A DNA stretch of 64,000 nt, taken from Sclerurus mexicanus (taxonomy: Eukaryota; Chordata; Aves; Passeriformes; Furnariidae). The first letter of the stretch is position 1, and the number at the start of each line of letters is the position of its first letter. The position numbers and the translations under genes are program-made. Where the stretch lies: positions 1,352,053 through 1,416,052 of the forward strand of contig VWZF01000451.1 in the NCBI GenBank assembly GCA_013396755.1, given 5' to 3'. A model generated the notes under the pieces. The model did no database searches, had not been told where the DNA came from, and saw only the letters and a list, made by a program, of their open reading frames with translations. Shown piece by piece: positions 23,901-37,092 of the stretch.

Positions 23901-26900
23901 TAGCATATGAAGGGCTATTAATATGGAACTAATATAATTCCAGCATGATTACAAGTTGACTAGTGATTCTGGAAATAATTGTTTTGCTGTTTTTAGAATG
24001 TGTTGAGTATTTATAGCCTTTTAGGTGGACATTAAACTGAAACCTTCTGTATTGTTTCTTTTTAAAAACAGCGAATAGTAAAGCTTTAAATGCTCTTTTG
24101 GTTGATGAGGCTGTTGTGAGGCGTTCACACCACTAGATGGGATCTAGAAGCCGTGTCTTTTTTTTAGTAAATCTATTTTAAGAAAATCTAAAAAGTCAGG
24201 TCTGTTCTTCTTAAACTGTTTACAGTAAAATATGTTTTGCAAGTATATATTGTTACAGAATCGCTGGGAGCAACTCAGCAAGTCAGAGTACATGTATATG
24301 TCAAGCAAAAACTATGGAACTTCACTTATTTTTAGGTAGTCGTGTTCTCCCTTTTCCTTGTTCACACAGCCCCATGCCCATCTCCTTCTTTTTACTGAAA
24401 TCAGAAGACTGCTTTTTTTCCCCCTAAGAAAATATGATAATCATCCCTTTAAAGTGTTCTTTTCCTATGTTCCCCTCACCCCGCACTCACATCAATTAAT
24501 CTGGAAGTTTTTGAGATCAAAATTATATTGACTTGTCCTAGTAATGAGCATCACATATTTTTAAACTGGTCTTCATGCTACAAAAAGGCTGTTCACAGAT
24601 GCGTGTTCTGCTTGTGATGTGAAGTGTTGAGCCTGTACTTTATACACGTTGGGATTCATTTTTGTGTCCAGTTCAAGGGTTAAAATGCTAAGTCTTGGGT
24701 CATAAATATGTATCTTGGGGCATTTTATGTGAGCCTGGGATGGACTTATCTAAAAACTAGATAGGCACTCACTCCCGTGTCCATTGCATAGTTCTGTGTT
24801 TGACCTGGTTTTTTGAGCCAACCCATTATGTTTAGAAGTTAGAAAACTAAGCTGGAAAGGCTTTGTAGCTTTCTTATGCCCTAGCAAGTCAGACTTGTTT
24901 CGAGGAGGGCCCAGTGGAAGCATAAATGATGGAGAAAAGAGAGTGAGGCCTGTAAGACTGAGAACAGGACTTGAGAAGGAAACAAAACCTTCCTCATCTG
25001 AGGAGCAGTGAACTATTAGATATATTCAGCTGTTTGTGGTATTCTGGTCGTTCTGTTTTCTTGCTTCAGTTTCTTTTGCTACACTAACCTTCCTCTTTTT
25101 CGTCTTATCAGCGTGTTCCTTACAAGCTTTTTACAAAGTAGAAGTGAAATGTAACCAAAGTTGGTGGTAATTTACCTTCCAAGACTGCATGTTTCATAAG
25201 AACAAACCATAAGCAGAGAGTGTTTCTTCTTGTCACTTGACTTCTTGTGTTCCTGGAGTGCAACATAGTGTTCCTAGGACCCCAGACTTGAGTTTTGGCA
25301 TCTGGGAACACATTTGTCACTAACCCTAACTCGAGTACTGAATTCAGCTGTGAGTGAGGTAGAAATGCTTACATGCAATAGACCTTAATAATAAGATTCT
25401 TCTGAAAGTTCAGGAGGCTTGTGCTGTCTGCATAGTTACAAGTCAGTTCAAAAAGCCCAGTGATGAGTTAAAAAAATCCTTGACCACCAGGGCACACCTG
25501 GTATTCCTTGGTGATTGTAAACCTTACAGCATATTTTAAAAGCTGATTTGACCATGCAAATCATAATAAGCCCAAGTTAAAGAAGTGTCAACTTCAATGT
25601 TTTCCATCAAGGCTTTACAGACAAAACCCAGCAGTAGCATTAATTGAGCTTTGATTTCTTTCTTTGTCTTGGCTGAGAAATAACTGCAGTTCAGAGCCTA
25701 TTTAAGCAAACTTTTTAAGCTCACATTAAATGAATATTTGTGTCTCAAAGAAACAGCAATCAAGAAGGCTTTCTTAGTGGACTTTAAACTAAAACCAAAT
25801 TTGCCTCCTTCACTGAGAATTTAGAGGAAGCAAATTCCCAAGTTTGGGTAAGGAATATATGTTGTCAGATGTCAGTGAATCATCTAGTGATTAGCTCATT
25901 AGATAGTAAGCAAAATAGAGAGATGGAAATTTCTTCACTGTAATGGACTAATTAGATTCAAGGTGATCTTCAGGGAGGACTCTTCTTAGCATGTTTATGA
26001 ATGTTGCAAGTGTGTGGAGGACTTTGAAGATGTGGCTGCACTGTGCTGCTGGTCTCCAAATGACTGTGTTCTCAAAAGACTTTGTCTTGAATGGAGCTTT
26101 TTCTGCCAAGTGTTAATTACTAGGTGCTCAGCTTAGTCATCGTTCTGCAAGAAAAGACAATCCAACTCTTAAAACAGTTTATTGAATGCATAACTTCTGG
26201 TCCACATGTATTGGAAATCACAGATACTCAGTACTTTTGAAAATTGAGTTCTTGGTTCCTGGTTGCTTTGACTTGCAGCTTCACTTATTTAATTTAGTTC
26301 TCAGCCTTTCAAAGACCTAATGAGTATTACTTTTTTGTTTCTGCATCAGTGGTCTCTGATGACAAGAGGAAAACATAGAAGTCTTGCAGGTGGTGTATGT
26401 TACATTGACAGCCTGACATGTAGTTGGAAAAGCCAGATTTCAGGTTCATGAGGCCTTTGCAGATTCAAAATAGAAGTGGTAGCTGCCAGAACTACAGGCA
26501 ATTTGGGAACAGTTCTTTGGAGTCTAGTTTAGATGCACCTCAAACAGACCATCTTTGCAAGAGAAGCCTAAGTATTCCCTCTGAATAGAGGCATGGTTTA
26601 TTTTGTTAGGGTTTTTTTGTTGATGAGTGGATGTGCAAGAGAAAGGGAGATGAGTATTTGCAGCTCTGTCTGTACCATAGGTGATATTTATAACCTATTG
26701 CATAGAGAGGACTCCAGAAAACCTGTGTGGTGATGTGGAAGGTATTCTAAGGTCATAAAACCAGCATTGTAACTGAGACCAAGTCCATAGATCGAGGTCT
26801 CCAGTGGCTGCCAATTTTAGTTCCTTGGGTCATACCTTCAAGGTGTTTGATTCTTAAAGATCATACCAGAAGAAGAGAGTAGATATTTTCTGAGAAATGC

Positions 26901-29239
26901 TCGTGCATGTGGTGAGTTTTATCCTTTCTAGTTTACCTTTCTGAGCTCACTCTATAAAGTAACTGTTGCCTAGTTTTATCTGTGTGTTACTAACATGTCT
27001 GGTATGTTGGATGAAATACTGAGCTTCTGGAAAGTGCAGTGGAGGGATCCAGTATTGTTGGTGGTTGTGTTGCAGGAGATACTAATTCAGGGGCCAACCA
27101 CAGGGTTTGCTTCTGACAGTGAGTTTACTGAGGGTCGGTGCTCTTTCCTTAGGAGCTAGAACTGGCAGATCAGGAATTTTCTTAATGTAGAATCTGTAGA
27201 TGTTATATGACGGCTACAGGAGTGGGATGGCAGGAATAGTATGAGGACATTTAAGGTTTTACTTCGACTGTTTTGCATTTTGACTTTTCATGTAAAGGAA
27301 GGAAGCTTATGATTCTCATCACTTCCAGTGGGAATGCTTTGGGATTCCCAAAGCCCCTGTAGGTGGAAAAGTTCTCTACGTCATTGAATTGGCAACTAGT
27401 TGTTTGAATTATTTCAGTGCAATAGAAGTGTGCTGAGTATTTCTGCTTGGAAACCTTTGTCAATCCAGCTCTGAGCAGAGCACCGTATTAATGACTGCAG
27501 GAAAAATGTGTGTATCTTGGCAACCACTTTTTTATTGTTAGGCCTATCTGTTAATTTCTTTCCCTTCCCCATTGAACCATGTGTTGTGAATTTTGACTCA
27601 CTTGGTCCTGTTTAAAGTAATCCATTTAGCTAGGTTACAGTATAACACATTTGAAGTGCTATTTTGGCACTCGCCAGTATGGATCAACCACACCACCCCA
27701 AACAGTTCAAATAACTATTTGTCTCCTCTCACAGTTCAGGAAATATAACTCATCCCACACATGTACCACCCTCATCTGTTACGCTTCTGCGCTACTGAGG
27801 CAGCTCAGCCGATTTGTTTCTCAATCTAGAATTTGAAACTCTCCTAACCAGGTCCAACTTGGCATATTTGACCCAAATTACACAGCACCTAAACTTGTAT
27901 ACTTCCCCCCTATTTGCCTTCCATTATTTGATTAAAATTCCTTTTAATGTGATAGAAAGTGAGTTGACTGTTGCTTAAGTTCATGGGGATTGAATTATTC
28001 TTTTCTGGGAATCTTTGAATGGTAATGGCATCTGGGGGAGTGGGTTTTCTGAGATGACTTTTGGCTTTGATTTCCTTATTGTAACCATAAATAAATCTCC
28101 AAACTGTTAGCCACAGGTTTAGCCAAAAGCAATTACTTCTTTAGGGCTAGAAATATCTATGGTAGTCTCCTCTACATTACTTTCTTCTCACTGAAGAAAA
28201 AGAGGCAGTACTTGCGAATGAGCCTTCCTGACTTTGGGCAAAGAGAGATGGTGACAATCATTCAGATGTTAGTCATGCTGATGACTTTCCTGCATTTGGA
28301 GTCCTTTTTTTGTGGTTGTCACCTTAAGTCAGTTGCTGCTTTTTTCTTTTCTATTTTTTCTTTTTTTTTTCTTTAAAGACAGAAATACAGCCTAAAGTTG
28401 AAAATATGTAAATCAGTGAATTTATTGCTAAGTATTTTTTACTCTAAAGCAAGTAATCTCTTCTCTTTTTGGTGTGAGCACCACCTAATAGATAGTCTGG
28501 AAATATGTAAGTGTGCAAGTCTGCCAAGTACTGCCTGGTATTCAAGTGTGTGAAACAGCTGCAGTCATCTATTCTTCCCACCTTTTTGTCTTGTCTTTAT
28601 TGTGGAATTTACTGGGACAGTACTATAGGAAGGGCCCTCTCACTTAGCTTCTGTTTTAGATGTACACACTCCATGTATCATTTGCAGTCCTGCTTTATGC
28701 ATGACTTTGTCAGCCCTCTTGGAACAGAGCATTTGGCTTAGCTTTCTCTGTGTTTAGGCTGGTATCCTTCCTGTAATGGAGTGTATTTAGAAAGATTTTT
28801 TTGCTTTCCTCCAGCATCCCTGGATCAGATACAAAACTGAGTTTTGGATAACTGGGGTTCAAAATGCATAACAAAAGAGAGAGAGTGTTATTAGTAGTTC
28901 AGCTTTTAATTCTTTGTGGTTCTCAGGGAGGGCTATGGTCACTCTTCTGTTCAGATTTCCCTCTTGACTGACTAGTTTTCTCGAACCTGCATCAGTTAAA
29001 ACCACACTATCCGTTGCAGATAGTTATCCCTCCATCAAATGCACAGAGATTTTCCGATTTGAAGATTAAAGTTTTTCACACCTACCAGCATCCCCACTTA
29101 AGCACTGGTTTGGTTCTGGCCAGGCACTTTAAGCTAGATTCTTTCCCTTTGCCCTGTGGGATCCAGCTTGCTCCTAGAAGCAGTGGTGCTATTGAGGTTT
29201 AAAATTTTCGAAACTGTGTGTAACTTCATGCAGTAAACA

Positions 29240-29395
29240 TGAAGTCAGGAAACCTGGTTTTGTTTCACAGTGTTGGGTAGGTCTGTTGGTTGACCTTTCT
29301 TGCCCTCTGTTTTTCCTGTGCCAAGAAATGGGAATACTGCCAACTTCAAAAGCCTTACGATGCTTAATCTTTATGTTAGCTTTGAAATACTTTCA
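29240..29395 (+). repeat. Possible ancient MIR/L2-type repeat remnant
   Basis: The order of blocks resembles the conserved MIR/L2 tail, in which a GTGTGACCTTGG-like block precedes CCTCAGTTTCC and TGTAAAATGGGGATAATAC. Here they appear as GGTTGACCTTTCTTGCCC, CTCTGTTTTTCCTGTGCC, AAGAAATGGGAATACTGCC and a terminal GCTTTGAAATACTTTCAC. Divergence is high and the call is by eye only. Confidence 0.45.
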
Positions 29396-32300
29396 CATTC
29401 AGATCTTTCTAATGCACAAATTTAAAGTGCAAAGTATTGTCCTTCCAATGCAAATTTAAAAAGTATAATCTGATGTTCAAAAGAAGCTCAGATTTAATGG
29501 GTTTTTGTAGCCTGCTTTCTTAAGGAAATAGGTTTGTAATCATGGAAGTCTTGCCCTAATCATTTCTACACCTCATTTCAGTGTGGGGGGAATTAAAAGA
29601 GAAACCTTTTTTTGTTTAAAAAAAAAAAGAAGACAATTTAAAAAACAAATATTGGTGACTGAAATCAAAGGAGAGATCCACTTAGTGCATTTACTAGGAG
29701 TACATCTGAAATGTTGACTCAACCCTATTATAAGACAAGGGATTTGGTCTGAAACATCAATCTGGGGGAAATTGTGGTGGAACCAACTTGTTAAGTCCAA
29801 GGTTATGTGTGCAGTTACATTCAGTTAGCTTTGCATGACAATTTACATACATCTTTTACCTACTAGAGACAAAAGCTTTACTAATTCAAGACTGGACTCT
29901 TTTACTGCAGGAGCATTTTGGATCTTGCCACTTTTCCTATCACAAGAAAAGCCTGCTTTCTTAGTGCTGCTCTTTTCTTTAATTGCATCTTGTGTAACTT
30001 TTGTAAATAAAAATTCATGCAGCTTCACTAGAGAAAAGAAGGGGAGTAGGTGTGTATAAATTATTGGGATAAGAGAACAAGTCTGTGGCTGATGTTTACT
30101 CAGCTTTCCTAATGCAAGACACCAATCGCAGCACACAAATGTGTAGGAAAAAATGCATTGGATGACTGCAGTATTGACACATGACTGCTTTTGCATAGAC
30201 TCTAAGGTGTGCAAATGGATTTCACTCTTCAGGAGGAATTGCCAACTTTTACACTCATTTTTCTGAGGTAACCTTCTTTAGTATCTGTATTCTTTGTGTT
30301 ATAATGACTTGGGTGAATGCTTCCTTTTGGGAACAGCTCCTGTTCCTTCATTTGGCTGAAAGGTCATCTTCCCATGCCATGTCTGCCTGTATTTGCATCT
30401 TCTCTGTCTGGTTATCTGATGGAACCTACTCCTTTGTGTTTTGCTGGATTTAGCTGAGCAGTGTTCTCTGTCATAGTCTGTACTCCATCCCACAAGGTAC
30501 TATTTCTGAACAGACTGAATAACGGACTCTCATCACAGAATTTAGGGCTTAGAAAAGGATGGAAATGATCAGGTGTTTTAGCTAGCCTGCTTGTGGCTAT
30601 TGGACAGTGGATTTTTACATTGTATTCTCTACTTTCTTTTTTTATCTGGTTAAGTGTTTGGGTTTTTTTTTTGTTTTTTCCTGAAAAACTGATTTCCTGC
30701 CTAGTAGATCTCATTTATTACTTACATTGCAGTAATACCTAGATGATTTAAGCAGAGAAGGAGAATAGGACACTGACTCATAGCTCTGTAGTGAGGGCAA
30801 GCCTAAGACAGTGAGAGTGATAAGACCAAAACAGGTGCTAGTTTTGGCTAGAGCTAGAGCTGGAGGAGGATGTGAAACATTCAGACAAACGGGATATTTT
30901 GTTGTGTGTTTGTTGTCGTCATCATTTGCTACTGTTCAGTCTCAGTAACTGCAGAGGTAAACCTTAAATCCTGAAAGGATAAAAGTGATACAAATAAGGG
31001 AGAGAGCTTTGTATGCTTTACGCCTCTGCTCTTGCCATCTTCCTCAAAATACCAAAGTTCTTGAGTTATTTTCTTGTGACTAAAGGCAGAATAAAGGAAA
31101 ACATAATGCTTTCTGGAGAATTGCCTGAGATCACTGGTGAAGCAACATTTGGTGATTCATTTAGGTCATAAAGGCCAAACCATGCAAGCCTTTGCTGTTA
31201 CGTGTTCTGATCACTCTGAGTACATAAATGGTGATGTTTGATGCTTTTAAAGCTCCAGTTTCTAAAGTCAGTTATCAGATAAGAACCTTACTTATTAAAA
31301 AAAAAAAATTAAATATTGCCTTCCTGGTTTGGAGGGAGAAGTGAAGCTTCTGCTCACCTTAGAGCTTGCCACGCATAAAAGTTTATTAATGATGGGGAGA
31401 TTCTTTTTTGTACTAGTTTACGTGTTCCTGACTGTAAGAGTAAACAGCATAAGAAATGACATATTTTTGAACATGCAGAATCTTCACTCTGAATTCTGTA
31501 CTTTTCCAATCTTGGTGGATGCAGTTTATTTAAGTTGTATTTTCTTCTTGAAGGAAAGCAAAAATGTTTAATTTTGTCAAGAATACACAGCCTTTATTTT
31601 ATTTGATTATTCTTTAAAGTCCAAGCAATTACTCCTTACTTTCTGTCAAGGATTCTGGACAATGTAGTTCTTGGGGACAGTTTGTGTAAAGGTAGTGAAA
31701 TAATCAGCAGTAGTGATGATAGAATTTAGCAAAATGAGCTTGTTAGTGAAAAATAATAAAGTCTTGAGTGTATCATGTGTACTTTTTAATCTTACGACAC
31801 TAATGGATTTCCTTCACATTTGTTAAAACTTACGAATACTTACAGAGAAACTCCATACACTTTTGACACAATTTATCTGCTTTTCAAAGAAACTATATTG
31901 AGATTTTTGTGAGACTCATAATCTGCTTTAAAAAGGTCTGCATGATTATTGATACTGTGCTTAATTTTCTGCTATTGGTTAATTTGACCCTTTCTAATTA
32001 TGAATTGTGTGTCTTTTTACACACACAGAAGTTTTCTTTCAAATAAAACCCCTGACTTTTCTGTAATTTTGCAAGCCAAAATTCTGTTTGTGAAGTTTCA
32101 TTCCAGCTCTTTCTGGGTAGTTAGAAGTTCCTGAGTTTTGTGGTTACAGAATTGCTGACAAACACAGTTGTATTCAGTGGTGTGTATCGGTTATGAGCAT
32201 TCAGTTAATTCTTTCCTTTTAAGGTCATTCTTTCATTATGTTAGTTTCACTCACTGCTGCTTATGATACCAACACTTTCTCCCTTATTTCCTTCCTTCCT

Positions 32301-35300
32301 TTTTTCTTTTTCCCTTTTAAATGATGCCCATTTCCCAAGGACAGTGTCTGTACTGCAGTTCATTGTCAGATTTATAGCTTATCAGAAGGAACTCTTCCAA
32401 TGGTTTTATTTAACAGTTCTATTGAATTTATCTTATTTCTACCAAGACACTGATCTTCTCCCAGTTTTAATGGGCACTGTCTTGTGCCAAATTTGCTTCT
32501 GAATAGCCTGGGTTAAGCTTACATTCCCACTTAGGCAGCTGACTTTTCAAAAAAGGATGGAACAGCTTCTTTGTCTGGAAAAGAGGAGAGAGGAGGAGAG
32601 ACAAATTCTTGTTTCAGGTATAGACTTTTCCTCCAAATTCTGAGTGCACTGAGACTACTTCTTTCCTTACCCTACTAGCTGCCAGTAGAAACTGATTTAT
32701 TTATATTAGTGGTGCTGCTCTTGGATTGAAAGCCTTCCATTGTTTGGCTGAGCTGGTATTTAGTTAACACTTGCATACTGCCTGTGTGCAGCATAACCAG
32801 CTACAGAAACAACCATGTTGCATATAAGCGTCCATTCTCTCCCTCCTCAGCCTTCCTCCAGCTCCAGCATGTGTGTTTGGATTTCAGTGTTCCATCTCTG
32901 GACTAAATATTTCTCTTAATCATACAATACGACTTTTTTAAAAACTCAGAAGTGCATGTGTCTCTCTATTGCTTCCAGAGCTGGCAGGCAACATCAGCAT
33001 TCCACAGCTGTCTCGGTGAGCCAAATTTGGAAGCAGAGTAAATCTGAGTAGTCTGGCTCTGGATTCATAAAAATAATGCCTCTGGCAAATAGGGCACCCA
33101 TCTATCAGATCAGAGGTGTCCATTTAGGATTGCCTTCGGATTTCTCACTAGCTGTCATGATCTGTGTCTTCAAGAGGAGAGTATTGCTCCTAGTGTGATG
33201 CATCAGTGAACTTTTTACTAACTGCAAGAAGGTGTTGCCTCTCAATTTCTTTGTCAGAGCATGCAATACGGGGCAGGCAGAAGTGGCGGTTCTAACATGA
33301 GCAACATATCCAAACATGTCTACACTGCCCCACTGTGTGAAAATATCCAAAATTAGCACTGACTAAAGGTACAGAGCAGCACCATAGAACAACTGGGAAA
33401 GTGGTGATAGTCATTTGAACACTGAGCATGCTTAAACATAGCACTCACCTTCCTCTTCCCTCCCCACAAACACAAGAAAGAAAGTACAAAAGCTCTGATT
33501 CTGATTAGTTTGAAGATCTCTAGAGCTTCTTGATTCAGACTTCCTCCTTAGTACTAATGAGTATTAATAGCATTTAATACTCTAAAAAATAACTTCCACC
33601 AGCTTCTTTCTTGAGGATGGTTGACTGCTACCACATGCACTATCTGCAGTAGGAGGCAGAGCAAGAGAGACTCCAATCCATTTTATGTGTTGTCTATTTG
33701 TGAACTAGGTGCGCAGCTTTTCCACCAAGGTGGAGCCATGAGCTACACTCCCTCCATACACATCCCCCCCTCATGTTTCTGAACATATCTCTCAGATGTT
33801 CTGTCCTAGGAGGAGAGAGAGCACAAATATTTTTCCTCTATTTGGATCAGGAAATGGATGTTTGGAGTGGATTGGTGTCAGTTTGTTCACCTAATCTCTA
33901 CCTGACTATCTGCTGCCTCTTTTCAGAGCTTGTTAAAGGAAAACACTTTGCAGTTAATTTAACAAACCCTTTCAAAGAGGCAGAGAGGAAGCACTCAGGA
34001 CACAGCAGGGTGGGGAAAACAGAAAACCACTGCCTTGTGAATAGTACAGCAAAATGCTGTACTTGGAGCTATAGAGTCTGACTTTTGGGGACAGAACTGA
34101 GACAAGTGGGGAAGGTCATCAGCATGTCCCTCTTACATTATAAATGAATGACAAATTACTATTGTGGTATTTTCTTCTGCATCAGCCAGACTAGTCCACT
34201 GCCTTTTGTATTAGTGGGGGGTTTGGGGTTTTTGTTTATTTTTCTTTTTTTGTCTGAGCCAAATGTTCAAGGAACTGCAGCAGGAGCTGTATTTCCATTA
34301 TATGCGTGGCTGAATCGTGTGAAGGAGTGAGGGTATGATGTGGTCAAAACTGTGGATCTCTTGAGGAGCATTAACAATGCAGCTCCTTAATATGAGACTT
34401 TTTATGTTTGTATATGTTCATTTTTTTCTGAACTTCTAGTCTCTCTTACTTCCTTTAATTTCTAAAGTAAAATCTTCTTTTAGAGCTTTGTTTCACTAAA
34501 GCTACTGCAACACAATACAGAATTCAACTTCAAGAGGTGTTTGCTTTGATAACTTTGCCACAGGAGCTTCATGAAACATCTGTAAGCAGCATGGAAGCTC
34601 GTTTAATATTACCCTACTATTACTATAAAATACAATCTCAAATTATTTCAGGCAGGGCATAATAGGAGTAACCATGGAAACTCTACTGGAAGACTTGAAA
34701 GGATAGGGCATCTGGTAGGCTCACTCATTTGTAGGCAGGAGAGAATTCCAGGTTGTGGTTTGGATTAAGGAGGAAAATTGGTAATGAGGAGAGTAGCTTG
34801 GTGCAGCAGTGGCTGCACCTTAGCATTAAGTCCAATTAGTGCATGTATGTTATGACCTTCTTATCCATGTTGGAGAACGCCTATATTTTTATAGAAAAAA
34901 TGATTTTTCTTAGGAAAAGAAATCTAGCATTATTTCTTCTGCCTGGTTTTTTGTGTTGAGGTTTTGGTTGGTTTGGGGCTTTGGGGGGTTTCATGTTGTT
35001 TTAGTTTATTTGTCAAGTTTTTTCAAGAAAGTGGAAACTTCCATAGGAAAAAAAAATTACTTACTCAAACTTATCAGGAGAGGGGAAGGCAAAAAAGTCA
35101 TCTATGTTTTGGTTTTCTTGTGTTTTGCTTCTTAATGTCTGACTGAGTATTTTGAGCTGGATGAATACTTTATTGGTCTTGAAGAACAGAAGCTAGGGCT
35201 GGTGGGGAGATCCTAAATCTTTGTTTCTAAGGTTACAGTTTCTATTATTAAATTCTCTCATGTATTTCTTAAAAACCTTGAACACTATTAAGAGAAGCTC

Positions 35301-36878
35301 AGCTTTACCTAGGAGAAGGAGAACATAAGAGACCAGGACTGTTCATGTTGATACAGGTGTCCAGAAGTTTTGGTGCCCAGCTCGAAGATCTTATTAGTTA
35401 GCTGGCTTTGAAAATGTGACTTCTGGTGCCTTTTTAGCACCCTGCTTTTGACTGTTGAGTTCACAAAGTGCATGTATGTGAGAGTGGTGTATTACTAGTG
35501 CATTGATTATCTGGAGTCTTCTATTTTGTTTTGGTTTTGTTTAACCCTGGCTTAGGAACAATGGGGTTTTAACTTTACAGTATCTCATGTAATAAAGCAT
35601 GCTTCAACCTGCATGGAATGTGGCTTCCCATCAATGGGGAGTGACTCATTTTTCATAGTTGTTTGAGCACAGGGCTACATCAGAAACTATTATGCATTAA
35701 AATCTATGAGCAAACTTCCCTCTAAAATTTGCAAATTCTGTGCTGGCATGCCTTTTCTGGTCCAAAATGTGCATAAAAGTCACAGCTCTCAACAAGATTT
35801 GATGGGTATTGCTCAAAACCTGTAAGCAAAAGGCTGAGCTCTGGTACTTCTTAGGAAGGTTTCAGTGATCACTAAACCAAAAAGGGGCAAAATGCCTTCC
35901 ATCTTTGTCTTCCTTTCCAAACACACAATCATTTCAAGGACAGGGATTGAATGAAGTCTTTGAAGAAAACCAGAAAATCTATACAAGTTGCATTTCAGGT
36001 ATGCTGTGATTATATTTATGTTCCCGGATGGAACAAATTCCATTTCTCTGATTTTTTTAAAGAGAAAACCTAGAAACTTGTTGCCCTTTGTTTTTGTCTT
36101 GTATATGTCAATAAGAACACACACAAATACTCCAGCTCTGAATATACGGCCTTATATGGGACAAGGAAACTACCTAATTCAGACATGTGAGAGTTTTAGG
36201 TAACAGTGTCACCATAATTGTCTTGCCTACTTGGCAGTATTTTTAGATGAAGCCGGTTTGAGATTAGCTAAGTGACTTATTTTAGCATTTCTTTCAATAA
36301 CTCCTTAGTAAGATGTCCTTTTATTTAAGACATCTGGAACTGATTGTAGAGCTCAAACATTCCCTGATGCCCTCTAGAGACATAAATAAAACCAGAAGTG
36401 AAATAACGGTCAGACTGTCTACAACTGGAGAAAATGCCATCTGATGCCAGAGCAGAGTTAGAAAAAGTTTGGACTGCATTTAAGCACCAGCTAACAAAAA
36501 GGTCTGGGTGCTGGTAGGGTCAGTTTCAAAGGCAGATATCCCAGAAGTACAAGGGCAACCTTTTTAAGGCTAAGTGCTCTGTCAGACCTTGCTCCTTATT
36601 CGGGAAATGTTAATAATTTGTTATTAACAGAACTACTCACAGTCCTTAACTTTACTCTTCTGAAGACTCTACAGTCATAGCATTTTGATAGTTTGTCATT
36701 CAGGTCTTGGATAAAGTTTTTTCAGGAATTGATGCTTTGAAGCAGAAAGTAAATAGGATGATAGTTTACTGAGCTTGTTTGTTTGAAATTACTCAGTAAG
36801 GCTGAAGAGAGTTCTGTCTTTGAGTAGTTCAGTTTATATGCGTGGCCTGTCTCACTTGTTTTGTCTGGTTTTTCCCAG

Positions 36879-37092
36879 TTCTCTGCTCCGCTATGGTGGA
36901 AACCTCTCCCTTCAGAGTGCCATGAGTGTCCGGTTCAACAGTAATGGAACCCAACTGCTGGCACTGCGTCGGCGCCTTCCCCCGGTCCTCTATGATATCC
37001 ACTGCCGCCTGCCTGTCTTCCAGTTTGACAACCAAGGGTACTTCAACTCATGTACTATGAAGAGCTGCTGTTTTGCAGGTGATCGTGATCAG
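36879..37092 (+). CDS. DCAF5: DCAF5 exon 6 (WD repeat 5 and start of WD repeat 6)
   Basis: The largest coding exon here, 214 nt, starts after TTTTTCCCAG and ends CAG before GTAACA. It enters in phase 2 (AG plus T gives serine) and leaves in phase 0. It reads SLLRYGGNLSLQSAMSVRF, then NSNGTQLLALRRRLPPVLYD and IHCRLPVFQFDNQGYFN, followed by SCTMKSCCFAGDRDQ. This gives one degenerate WD blade (closing LYDIH instead of a WD) and the first strands of the next. It matches mammalian DCAF5 closely, with C for S in DIHCRLP as I recall. The local GC content is much higher than in the flanking introns. A second donor-like CAG/GTGATC lies 14 nt inside the exon (cut after 37078), and using it would shift the frame. 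The true donor lacks a +5 G. Confidence 0.97.

Larger units (their letters stand above)
19299..36878 (+). other. DCAF5: DCAF5 intron 5 (largest intron in the window)
   Basis: A 17.6 kb intron with GTATGG donor and TTTTTCCCAG acceptor. Recognised contents are an antisense ERV-type LTR fragment at 19953-20269, a sense CR1 at about 20575-20986, a possible MIR/L2 remnant near 29240-29395, and CTCF-like cores at 24130-24141 and 36368-36379. Between these, long stretches (about 21000-29200 and 29400-36360) are AT-rich with no gene or repeat I can name. Short ORFs scattered on both strands show no recognisable protein. Confidence 0.85.

Noticed and set aside
34960..35000. G-rich stretch as a possible G-quadruplex
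   Set aside because: Only two runs of four or more G; four G-triplets within range are lacking.
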